Source: Spirochaetaceae bacterium
GTDB taxonomy: Bacteria > Spirochaetota > Spirochaetia > Treponematales > Treponemataceae
Assembly: GCA_017622135.1 (NCBI GenBank)
Contig: JAGARR010000011.1
Span: 1 to 64,000, forward strand
DNA length: 64,000 nucleotides
Direction of reading: 5' to 3'
Below are positions 34,491-41,945 of the stretch, piece by piece (the stretch's first letter is position 1; the number at the start of each line of letters is the position of its first letter). Under the pieces are notes generated by a model. The model did no database searches and was not told the DNA's origin. It saw only the letters and a program-made list of their open reading frames with translations. Position numbers and translations under genes: made by a program.

Positions 34491-34628
34491 ATGATTTTTT
34501 CAGCGGTACGTCCGACAAAGAAGTTTTTCTCTGCAGTGGCTGCCACGGCAGCAGAAGCCTTGTATCAGGGTTTCAATGGTTTTTACTTTTATTATTATGG
34601 AAATTCTTCTCTTGTTCGGGGTGCCTGA
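34491..34628 (+). CDS. Leader peptide rich in Phe and Tyr, aromatic attenuator
   Basis: 45 residues, start ATG 34491, stop TGA 34626-34628. Codons at 34581-34598 read FYFYYY, with further aromatic codons around them (TAT at 34563, TTC at 34572). A run of Tyr/Phe codons before a terminator and an aromatic biosynthesis operon is the hallmark of transcription attenuation by ribosome stalling. When charged tRNA-Tyr or tRNA-Phe is scarce the ribosome would stall here, leaving 34617-34627 free. There is no ribosome site; initiation would be leaderless. Too conserved a layout to be chance, but expression is not shown. Confidence 0.75.
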   Translation: MIFSAVRPTKKFFSAVAATAAEALYQGFNGFYFYYYGNSSLVRGA

Positions 34629-34720
34629 TAGGGTGGCGGACGCTGCCGGTTGGAAAGCCCCACGGGGCTTGCCGAGCTGATGAAGGTTCACAGGTCCCGA
34701 AAGGGGCTTTTTTTATTTTT
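34617..34720 (+). terminator. Attenuator region with intrinsic terminator
   Basis: Terminator: AGGTCCC (34692-34698), GAAA loop, GGGGCTT (34703-34709), then TTTTTATTTTT. A hairpin AAGCCC-CACG-GGGCTT lies at 34655-34670. Segment CGGG..CCTG (34617-34627), at the end of the leader ORF, can pair with CAGG.CCCG (34691-34699), the left arm of the terminator, giving a mutually exclusive antiterminator. Confidence 0.7.
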
Positions 34721-34773
34721 AGAGGCATCTGGTGAAGGATGCACCAAAGTCATCGAGGAAGGAGAAAGAAAAG

Positions 34774-35805
34774 ATGATTGTAGTTTTGAAACCCAATACA
34801 CCTGAACAGGCAGAAAAGGATTTTATTGGACACTTAAAGAACTTGGGATTTGATGTTCATATTTCCCATGGTAGAGACCACACCATCTTGGGCTTGGTAG
34901 GAGATACCTCCCAAATGAAGCCAGAAAGTCTTACCGTTCATCCTGTGGTGGATAATGTTGTGCGGGTGCAGGCTCCCTACAAGCGGGCCAGCCGGGCCTT
35001 TCATCCGGCAGACTCGATTATGCAGGTGGGTGAGGGCCAGGCGGGAGTTATTCCGGCAGCCATTGGTGACGGCTCTGTGGCCATCATTGCAGGCCCCTGC
35101 TCCATCGAAAGCGAGGAGCAGCTGGTGGGAATTGCTCAGGCGGTAAAGGCTTCCGGTGCTCGCTTTCTTAGGGGTGGAGCCTTCAAGCCCAGGACCAGTC
35201 CCTACAGCTTTCAAGGATTGGGCAGCCAGGGAATCGAGCTTTTGTTGGCTGCCAAGAAGGAGACGGGGCTGCCGGTGGTGACGGAGCTCATGTCCATTAC
35301 CCAGCTGGAGTTGTTCAATGAGGTGGACGTGATTCAGATCGGCGCCCGCAACATGCAGAACTTTGACCTTTTGAAGGAATTGGGTGGGTGTAATAAAACT
35401 ATTCTCCTGAAAAGAGGATTGGCAAACACTGTAAAAGAACTTCTTATGTCCGCTGAGTACATCATGGCCGCCGGCAACGACAAGGTGGTGCTGTGTGAGC
35501 GGGGAATCAGAACCTTCGACCCCTATACCCGCAACACCCTAGATTTGAGTGTGGTTCCCTACCTAAAAAAAGAAAGCCACCTGCCCATCGTGGTAGATCC
35601 CAGCCACGCCTGCGGAATGAGCTGGATGGTGCCCACCCTGGCCACCGCCGCCCTGGCTGTGGGTGCTGACGGCATCATGGTAGAGGTGCACAATTGCCCG
35701 GAATGCGCCCTCTGTGACGGCGAACAGTCCCTGACACCTGCCCAGTTTGATGAGCTGATGCAGAAGCTCAGGAAGTATGCGGCGGTGGAGGGACGCACTA
35801 TATGA
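34774..35805 (+). CDS. aroF: 3-deoxy-7-phosphoheptulonate (DAHP) synthase, type I-beta
   Basis: 343 residues from ATG 34774 (GAGGAAGGAG upstream). Condenses PEP and erythrose 4-phosphate in the first step of the shikimate pathway. Residues 1-70 form the small ferredoxin-like regulatory domain of the I-beta/Thermotoga type; the TIM barrel follows with IAGPCSIES, RGGAFKPRTSPYSFQGLG and PIVVDPSHACG as PEP and metal-binding motifs. The upstream attenuator predicts control by Tyr/Phe supply. It overlaps tyrA by 4 bp (ATGA). Confidence 0.95.
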   Translation: MIVVLKPNTPEQAEKDFIGHLKNLGFDVHISHGRDHTILGLVGDTSQMKPESLTVHPVVDNVVRVQAPYKRASRAFHPADSIMQVGEGQAGVIPAAIGDGSVAIIAGPCSIESEEQLVGIAQAVKASGARFLRGGAFKPRTSPYSFQGLGSQGIELLLAAKKETGLPVVTELMSITQLELFNEVDVIQIGARNMQNFDLLKELGGCNKTILLKRGLANTVKELLMSAEYIMAAGNDKVVLCERGIRTFDPYTRNTLDLSVVPYLKKESHLPIVVDPSHACGMSWMVPTLATAALAVGADGIMVEVHNCPECALCDGEQSLTPAQFDELMQKLRKYAAVEGRTI

Positions 35806-36722
35806 GTGGCCAGTTGAACCGGGAGGACGCTTCTTGGGACAGCCCTCAGAGCCTGACCTATGGCTTTGTGGGGTTAGGACTGATGGGCGGCTCCTTTGCC
35901 CGTGCCATCAGGGAGAGGGTGCTGGACAGACCTGGTAGCACTGGCCGAATCCTGGCCTGTGATGTGAATGCCGCCTCCCTCGCCCAGTCTGCCGCCGACG
36001 GCATCATCGACCAGGGCTTTGCGTCTCAGACAGTGGCAGGAATGCTTTCCCAGTGCCATCTGGTGTTCATCTGTCTGTATCCCCATGCCACTGTGGAGTT
36101 CATGGCAGAGCATCGAGATTGCTTCCGCCCCGGCTCAATTGTGACAGATATTTCCGGCGTAAAAACAGAAATTATTCGCCAGCTTCCAGCCATTCTTCGT
36201 CCCGATGTGGACTTTATCAGCGGGCATCCCATGGCCGGGAGCGAAAAGGAGGGCTACACTCACGCCTCGGCAAAAATCTTCCGTGGCCGCAATTATATTC
36301 TGATGCCGCTGGAGCAGAACAGGAGTGAGCACCTGGAATTCTTCAAGAACCTGGTGACGGATCTGGGCTTCAGCCGCATCATCGAGACGAATGCCCAGGT
36401 CCACGACCATAAAATTGCCTTTACCTCCCAGCTCTGCCACGTGATTGCAGCCGCCCTGGTGGACAGCGCCGAGGATACCCAGATTACCGCCTTTGGGGGC
36501 GGTAGCTTTGAGGACCTGACCCGCATCGCCATGATAAACGCTCCCCTGTGGACGGAGCTGTTCGTTGCCAACAAGGCCGAGCTTTTGAACCACATTGACA
36601 GCTTCCAGCAGTCGTTGGCCCAGCTCCGTCAGTGCCTGGAAACCGATGACCAGAAGACCCTGTGCCAGCTTTTGGAGGGAGTGCGCACCAAGCGGATTGC
36701 CATGTCTCGGATTGAGGGCTAG
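35802..36722 (+). CDS. tyrA: Prephenate dehydrogenase
   Basis: 306 residues. Converts prephenate to 4-hydroxyphenylpyruvate on the route to tyrosine. N-terminal Rossmann motif GFVGLGLMGGSFARAIRE (residues 22-39), TDISGVKTEI and the FISGHPMAGSEKEGY motif are diagnostic. The C-terminal helical dimerisation domain is complete; no ACT domain follows. Co-translated with aroF and so controlled by the same attenuator, which fits Tyr codons in the leader. Confidence 0.93.
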   Translation: MSGQLNREDASWDSPQSLTYGFVGLGLMGGSFARAIRERVLDRPGSTGRILACDVNAASLAQSAADGIIDQGFASQTVAGMLSQCHLVFICLYPHATVEFMAEHRDCFRPGSIVTDISGVKTEIIRQLPAILRPDVDFISGHPMAGSEKEGYTHASAKIFRGRNYILMPLEQNRSEHLEFFKNLVTDLGFSRIIETNAQVHDHKIAFTSQLCHVIAAALVDSAEDTQITAFGGGSFEDLTRIAMINAPLWTELFVANKAELLNHIDSFQQSLAQLRQCLETDDQKTLCQLLEGVRTKRIAMSRIEG

Positions 36723-36732
36723 GGACAAAAAA

Positions 36733-36771
36733 AAGTCGTTCCCCCAGAGCTTGCACTGGCAGGAACGACTT
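36733..36771. terminator. Bidirectional terminator between tyrA and the EAL gene
   Basis: AAGTCGTTCC (36733-36742) / GGAACGACTT (36762-36771). The A-run at 36727-36734 gives a U-tract on the minus strand, so it clearly serves the EAL gene and may also serve tyrA. Confidence 0.8.
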
Positions 36772-36807
36772 CCCTTGAGCATGATGCTACGGGCGATGAC
36801 GCAGACA

Positions 36808-39147
36808 TTATGCAGTTTTGACTGACCTCAGTATCGCTTCGAAATCACTGGTGGGCAGGGGACGGGCATAAAAGTATCCTTGAGCAGAGCATTGTCCAAT
36901 GTCCTTGATGAATTCCACCTGATCCCGTGTCTCCACTCCCTCCACCACAATGTCCAGATGGAGCCGCTGGGCCATCTTGATAAGGGAACGCAGGATGCTC
37001 CGACCCTTTTCCTGCTGGCTGGGATCATGGTCGCCTGCCAGAAACCGCATGTCCATCTTGATGACATCGATGGGAATCTCCTTCAGCATATTGAGGGAGG
37101 AGTAGCCGCTTCCAAAGTCATCCATGGCGATAGTAAATCCAGCCTTGCAGAGATTGGAGCAAATCTCCAGGAAGACCTGGGAGTCTGTGGCGCAGATTGT
37201 CTCTGTCACCTCCAGCTCTATGTCCTTGGGCTCCAGTTGGTAGCGTTGCAGCAATTCCTCGAGCTTGGACTGGAGCTCCTTGCCATAAAAATGGATGCGG
37301 GACACGTTTATAGAGATGGGCGGCACCGACAGCCCCTTGTCCCGGGCACAACGGATGAAGGCACAGCAGGATTCCCACACATAGTAGTCAAGGTTGCGGA
37401 TAAAGCCATTGCGCTCAAAGAGGGGGATGAAGTCTGCGGGGGAAACGACTCCTTTTTTGGGGTGCTGCCAGCGGACCAGAGCCTCTCCTCCCACCACCTG
37501 ATCGGAATGCACGGCATATTTTGGCTGGATGTAGATGATGAACTGGCCGGTGGCCAGTGCCTGCTCCATCTCACCCTCAATTTCCTTTTCCTTCAGAATC
37601 TGTTGCCTGAACTCTTCCTTGTAGCAATGGATAAAGGTTCCGGTACCACTTTTTCCGGCAGAAATGGCCAGGTCTGCCCGGTCACACATCTGGGGTACGG
37701 TGACATCGGTGCTTCCTTCAGCGGCGTAGATGCCGTACAAGAAGGCTAGGTCCATGTTCAGCCAGGGGACGTTTACTTGGCGAATCAGGGGAAGCTGGTC
37801 GTAGTACTTCTGAGGGACACAGATATAGAACTTGTCTGCGGAGAAACGGGCGGCGATGAATTTGAACTTCCGGGCATCCTTTTTCAATTCCCCCGCAACA
37901 TGACACAGGAGTTGGTCGCCCTTGTCCATGCCATACAAGTCATTGACAACCTTGAAGTTGCATAGGTTGATGCGAATGATGGAGACGCCACCCTTGTCCT
38001 TATACTCAGCAATCATCTCCTCGGCCGCATCATAAAAATATTTTCGGTTGTAGAGGCCGGTCAAATCGTCAAAGGAAACCTCACCTTCGATGAACTCATC
38101 TATATGTTTCTGACTGATGCGATGGATGATGAAGATAATCGCCGAGCCAATGACAAGGACTATCAGCAGGACCTGGATTGTTTGCCATAGCATGGTTTGC
38201 AGCAAGGACTTGTTGACTCCAGTAAGGTGATTGGCATGGACATCGATGGTCTCCAAATCCTCTCCAGTGGCGATGATCCAGTTGAAGGGCTTGTATAATT
38301 TGGCGTAGGAAAGCTTTTCCTTAGGACCGCTGCCGTCGATAGACTCAAAGAAATAGCGGTGGAAGACTTCGCCCCTTTCCCGGATACCCTTGAGTTCCTG
38401 CCGGTAGGGGAAATTTCCCACTGCATCCTCTAGGTCGGTACTCAAGAGGTTGCCCTCAGTATCCTTCAGGTTGGGATGGATGATTCTGACGGCATAGTCA
38501 TCCCCGCCGTCATAGTTGAGAACCTCGTTCACCCAGGAATAGGCGTTTCCTCCGTAGTGGGCGGCATGAACCACATCGTAGGCATAGTTTTTTACTACGG
38601 TATTGATGATGGTCTGGTTGGAGCAAACGTAGACCGTTGTCGTGCCGAACTGGAGCGTCTGGCAGACTGCGGCAGTTTTTGCATTGGTTGCAAAGGACTC
38701 AGGGGTAAAGAGGGCGCTCAAGTCCTGCCTTTCTCCGAATCCCAGGTGGCGGACTATCTGTCCTGTCCTGGCATCACAAAAAAAGACTTCGATGGCATGA
38801 CCATAGAGCATGGTATGGATTTCCGGAAGCCATTCGTCAATGAAGGCGTTGACGGCACTCATGCCACCCCTTGCAAATGCTGCCGAGATGCGATCGGAGG
38901 TGACGCTTGCAATTTTCTCCACCTGGGTCTCAACCTGCCTCATCTCCGACTCAATGCTGGTGATAATCAAATTGACCCGGGTCTGCAGTTCCTTTTCCAT
39001 GGCCTGATAGGATTCCTCCTGGAGGATGATTACAGACTGGTCCGAGAAGGAGCCAAGCCGGAGATAGGTGACTGCGAGCATCACCAGGAACACGGCTAAT
39101 TGAGAAACCAACAAGATGTAAAAGTACTTCTTAAAATTCCACTTCAT
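36808..39147 (-). CDS. Membrane sensor with degenerate GGDEF and intact EAL domain, c-di-GMP phosphodiesterase
   Basis: 779 residues. A membrane helix (about 8-25), a large periplasmic Cache-type sensor (to about 310), a second helix (LLIVLVIGSAIIFIIHRI), then GGDEF and EAL domains. The GGDEF motif reads ARFSADKF, so cyclase activity is unlikely. The EAL domain keeps EALVRWQHP, the N in PISINVS, DDFGSGYSSLN and VIKMDMRF, consistent with an active phosphodiesterase. It probably lowers c-di-GMP in response to an external ligand, affecting motility. Minus strand, alone, with terminator 36733-36771. Confidence 0.92.
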   Translation of the reverse strand: MKWNFKKYFYILLVSQLAVFLVMLAVTYLRLGSFSDQSVIILQEESYQAMEKELQTRVNLIITSIESEMRQVETQVEKIASVTSDRISAAFARGGMSAVNAFIDEWLPEIHTMLYGHAIEVFFCDARTGQIVRHLGFGERQDLSALFTPESFATNAKTAAVCQTLQFGTTTVYVCSNQTIINTVVKNYAYDVVHAAHYGGNAYSWVNEVLNYDGGDDYAVRIIHPNLKDTEGNLLSTDLEDAVGNFPYRQELKGIRERGEVFHRYFFESIDGSGPKEKLSYAKLYKPFNWIIATGEDLETIDVHANHLTGVNKSLLQTMLWQTIQVLLIVLVIGSAIIFIIHRISQKHIDEFIEGEVSFDDLTGLYNRKYFYDAAEEMIAEYKDKGGVSIIRINLCNFKVVNDLYGMDKGDQLLCHVAGELKKDARKFKFIAARFSADKFYICVPQKYYDQLPLIRQVNVPWLNMDLAFLYGIYAAEGSTDVTVPQMCDRADLAISAGKSGTGTFIHCYKEEFRQQILKEKEIEGEMEQALATGQFIIYIQPKYAVHSDQVVGGEALVRWQHPKKGVVSPADFIPLFERNGFIRNLDYYVWESCCAFIRCARDKGLSVPPISINVSRIHFYGKELQSKLEELLQRYQLEPKDIELEVTETICATDSQVFLEICSNLCKAGFTIAMDDFGSGYSSLNMLKEIPIDVIKMDMRFLAGDHDPSQQEKGRSILRSLIKMAQRLHLDIVVEGVETRDQVEFIKDIGQCSAQGYFYARPLPTSDFEAILRSVKTA

Positions 39148-39285
39148 ACGATTACCCGACCATTTCGTTTGTTTTAGTGTGCTATCACACTTTCTTTAAA
39201 AACTATCTCAAATAGTATAATGAAATTCTGAGCCTGTCAAGAAATGCGGTACGGTGGCCGGGCTGTCACTTACATTGCAATCCTC

Positions 39286-39368
39286 TTGGGCTGCCATCAT
39301 GCCTCACCCGTCCAGCCTCCTTTCCAAGAAGGACAGCACATCCTGGCGAATCAGCTGGTGGAGGCAGG
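39286..39368. repeat. Copy 1 of the XRE-gene 3' end
   Basis: About 83 bp matching 41421-41507 with a few substitutions (for example CCAAGAAGG for CCAGGAAGG). It overlaps the last codons of the DUF2442 gene, whose stop at 39351 lies inside it. Confidence 0.88.
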
Positions 39369-39617
39369 TGCAATGGTATCCTTGCTGTGCTCGTACAGAT
39401 ATTCAGGGGCAATGTCCACCTCATCGCTCCAGACAACAGTTCCGCACTCGACATGGGCGGTGAGAAAAAAATCGGGGGATTGCAGGGATTTGTAGATGGG
39501 TTTTTCCAGAAGCGGGGCAGCATTGAAGACTCCAGTCTTACCGTCGGCAAAGTGGAGGAAGAGTGTGTAGTCTGGACGTGCTGTCACTTCCATTACAACC
39601 CAGTGTGGCACATTCAT
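39351..39617 (-). CDS. DUF2442 protein
   Basis: 88 residues from ATG 39617 (GGAGAG upstream). The core WVVMEVTARPDYTLFLHFADG plus VFNAAPLL and the PEYLYEHS end match DUF2442, a small beta-rich protein usually encoded beside DUF4160. The pair behaves like a toxin-antitoxin-type module in distribution, with DUF2442 carrying a possible DNA-binding role. The last residues (PASTS) and the stop are provided by the repeat copy at 39286-39368, which shows that the module was joined to that sequence. Confidence 0.82.
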   Translation of the reverse strand: MNVPHWVVMEVTARPDYTLFLHFADGKTGVFNAAPLLEKPIYKSLQSPDFFLTAHVECGTVVWSDEVDIAPEYLYEHSKDTIAPASTS

Positions 39618-39633
39618 ATTTCTCTCCAGTCTA

Positions 39634-39894
39634 TCAATGCAAGGGATCAATTTTATATAAGGGCTGCTCGTCCATTGCAAGTTCCCAGTTTGCCAGGAGT
39701 TCATCCTTGTGCAGTTCAGCCCATGCCGCAATCAATTTGCATTGTCTTTTGGGCATATCGCCATTTATAAGCTCTCCATCCATATTGAATACTCCGTTAT
39801 GGCCTTGGTATGAGCCGTGAAAATGTGGTGGATTGTGTTCTCCGTTGTTGAACATCCTGATAATAATACCAAAAAACATCGAGATACTTGGCAT
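39634..39894 (-). CDS. DUF4160 protein
   Basis: 86 residues. PSISMFFGIIIRMFNNGEHN followed by PPHFHGSYQGHNG is the DUF4160 signature, including the HNPPHFH motif. Encoded directly upstream of DUF2442 on the same strand with a 16-bp gap, the standard arrangement. Suspected mobile stress or toxin-antitoxin-like module; the biochemical role is not established. Confidence 0.85.
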   Translation of the reverse strand: MPSISMFFGIIIRMFNNGEHNPPHFHGSYQGHNGVFNMDGELINGDMPKRQCKLIAAWAELHKDELLANWELAMDEQPLYKIDPLH

Positions 39895-39967
39895 ACTTCC
39901 TCCAATTTATCAAGGAGTATACTACATTTTCATAATATTTTAAACAGTTGTGGCAGGACGGCTTTCA

Positions 39968-40056
39968 CAAGACTTGGGCTGCCACCATGCCTCACCCGTC
40001 CAGCCTCCTTTCCAGGAAGGACAGCACATCCTGGCGAATCAGCTGGTGGAGGCAGG
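39968..40056. repeat. Copy 2 of the XRE-gene 3' end
   Basis: About 89 bp identical or nearly so to 41421-41507. It separates the DUF4160/2442 module from the ATPase gene. In the minus frame it still encodes LHQLIRQDVLSFLERRLDG and a stop. Confidence 0.9.
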
Positions 40057-40141
40057 CACTGTATGTTGAAAGTAAATCTGTTCTGTGACAGAATAGCATT
40101 ACTAGAAACTGTGCAGATGCACTAAAATAGGGAGTGTAGTG

Positions 40142-41395
40142 ATGGAAATCAAAAGGGACATATACCTGCAGCAGCTCATCCAGCGAAAGGATAATGGGAT
40201 GGTAAAGGTCATTACCGGCATCCGCAGGTGCGGAAAATCCTTTTTGCTGTTTACCATATTCAAAAGATATTTGTTGGAGGCTGGTGTCGATGCTGATCAT
40301 ATCATTGAGATTGCATTGGATGGTATCGAAAGTGAGGAACTACGGAATCCCAAGGTGTGCTTCAAGTTCATCAAAGATGCCATGAAGGACAGTGGGCGGT
40401 ATTACCTCCTTCTGGATGAAGTCCAGTTCATGCCACGCTTTGAGGAGGTGCTGAACAGTCTCCTCCGTCTGGGGAATATTGATATGTATGTGACTGGCAG
40501 CAACTCCAAGTTCCTTTCCAGCGACATTGCAACCGAGTTTCGTGGCCGGGGCGATGAGGTAAGAGTCCACCCCCTTTCCTTTGCGGAATTTTATTCTGCC
40601 TATGACGGGGACTATGATGAGGCTTGGGAGGATTATATGATCTACGGTGGATTGCCCCAGGTCGCAGGCTTCCAGAGTGACAGGCAGAAGGCGGAGTATC
40701 TGAAGAATATTTTTGCAAATGTCTACCTGAAGGATGTTGTCGAGAGGAATAAGCTTCAAGGTTTTGCCGAGCTTGGCATTTTGGTTGATGTGCTTGCTTC
40801 TGGCATTGGTGCACCCACCAATCCGTTAAAGATTGCCAATACCTTTGCCAGCCAGCGTCAGATGACCTATACCAACAAAACGGTCTCACACCATATTGAC
40901 TGCTTGGTGGACGCATTTTTGATTTCCAAGGCCAGTCGCTATGATATTAAGGGAAGGCGGTATATCGGAGCAAATCTAAAATATTATTTCACTGATTTGG
41001 GACTGAGGAATGCCCGCCTGAATTTCAGGCAGCAGGAGCCAACTCATATTATGGAGAACATCGTTTATAATGAGCTGTTGGTTCGTGGCTACCATGTTGA
41101 CGTGGGGATTGTGGAAATTTTTTGCAGGAATGATGAGGGTAGGCGGGTTCGCAAGCAGCTGGAGGTTGACTTTGTGGTGAATCAGGGCAGTCAGCGGCAT
41201 TACATCCAGGTGGTATACGCCATGACTTCGGAAGAAAAGCAGGTACAGGAATTCAGATCCTTGCGCAGCATCCCAGATTCTTTCAAGAAGATTGTCATTG
41301 TAAATGGCAGCACAAAGCCATGGAGAACTGAAGAGGGCTTCATTGTCATGGGCATGAAGCATTTCCTTCTAAATGTGGACAGTCTGGATTTTTAG
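40142..41395 (+). CDS. AAA+ ATPase of the AAA_14/DUF4143 family
   Basis: 417 residues from ATG 40142. Walker A in ITGIRRCGKSFLLF (about residues 25-38) and Walker B YLLLDEVQF are clear; the C-terminal half, with the MENIVYNELLVRGYHVDVG and QLEVDFVVNQG segments, is the DUF4143 domain, which carries a PD-(D/E)XK-nuclease-like E/D..D pattern. Such proteins are multicopy in host-associated bacteria and sit in accessory regions. Role unknown; some are linked to stress or defence. It is flanked on both sides by copies of the XRE-gene tail. Confidence 0.9.
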   Translation: MEIKRDIYLQQLIQRKDNGMVKVITGIRRCGKSFLLFTIFKRYLLEAGVDADHIIEIALDGIESEELRNPKVCFKFIKDAMKDSGRYYLLLDEVQFMPRFEEVLNSLLRLGNIDMYVTGSNSKFLSSDIATEFRGRGDEVRVHPLSFAEFYSAYDGDYDEAWEDYMIYGGLPQVAGFQSDRQKAEYLKNIFANVYLKDVVERNKLQGFAELGILVDVLASGIGAPTNPLKIANTFASQRQMTYTNKTVSHHIDCLVDAFLISKASRYDIKGRRYIGANLKYYFTDLGLRNARLNFRQQEPTHIMENIVYNELLVRGYHVDVGIVEIFCRNDEGRRVRKQLEVDFVVNQGSQRHYIQVVYAMTSEEKQVQEFRSLRSIPDSFKKIVIVNGSTKPWRTEEGFIVMGMKHFLLNVDSLDF

Positions 41396-41420
41396 CGGGT
41401 TTCTAGCTGTTGGGTAGACA

Positions 41421-41507
41421 ACAAGACTTGGGCTGCCACCATGCCTCACCCGTCCAGCCTCCTTTCCAGGAAGGACAGCACATCCTGGCGAATCAGCTGG
41501 TGGAGGC
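41421..41507. repeat. Copy 3 of the XRE-gene 3' end (resident copy)
   Basis: The 87 bp covering the stop and the last ~20 codons of the XRE gene plus ~25 bp beyond. The other copies are at 39286-39368 and 39968-40056. Confidence 0.9.
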
Positions 41508-41775
41508 CGCTGACCAGCTCCTGGGTGAACTGCTGCGGGTCAAAGGCGGCGGTGTTCTCCGGGGAGCCCTCGTCCGCAAAGAGCTGGGAGACGGAAACCT
41601 CCAGCGCCAGCGCCAGCGCGTCGATAACCTCTGCCGATGGGAATTTATTCCGGGATTCAATTCCTGATATGTATTTCGGGTTGCAGTTGATGAGCTCCGC
41701 CAGCTGCTCCTGGGTAAAGCCCCTTTTCTTTCTATAATATTTTAGGTTCCGCTTAAAAATTTCTCTGATGGTCAT
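41446..41775 (-). CDS. XRE-family transcriptional regulator
   Basis: 109 residues from ATG 41775. Residues 3-60 are a classic helix-turn-helix: IFKRNLKYYRKKRGFTQEQL, then CNPKYISGIESRNKFPSAEV. The C-terminal part ends LHQLIRQDVLSFLERRLDG. It is divergent from the HNH operon and may regulate it through the inverted repeats in between. No ribosome site is seen before the ATG; TTG/ATG codons further upstream are less likely. Its 3' end is the sequence duplicated at 39286 and 39968. Confidence 0.85.
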   Translation of the reverse strand: MTIREIFKRNLKYYRKKRGFTQEQLAELINCNPKYISGIESRNKFPSAEVIDALALALEVSVSQLFADEGSPENTAAFDPQQFTQELVSGLHQLIRQDVLSFLERRLDG

Positions 41776-41819
41776 GGTGCTTAAAGCATAAGACGGTATT
41801 ACCAAAGCATATACTTTCC

Positions 41820-41860
41820 AAAAGACTACTTTTATTTAATATTGACTAAAAATAGTCTTA
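41820..41860. promoter_or_regulatory. Inverted repeats between XRE gene and HNH operon
   Basis: AAGACTA (41820-41826) and TAGTCTT (41854-41860), with GACTA-AAAA-TAGTC around 41845-41858 inside. Candidate operator for the XRE protein in the divergent intergenic region. Confidence 0.45.
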
Positions 41861-41945
41861 GAAGTAAACTTAGCATTGTCTTACAGTATGAATTGAGGAT
41901 GAGATTCTTTGTTTGTAGTCTTTGGGATGGGATGATAAGGAGTGG

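Noticed and set aside
39992-40300. 102-codon minus-strand ORF ending with the XRE C-terminus
   Set aside because: Only the last ~20 codons match, and these come from repeat copy 2. The rest is antisense to the ATPase gene start.
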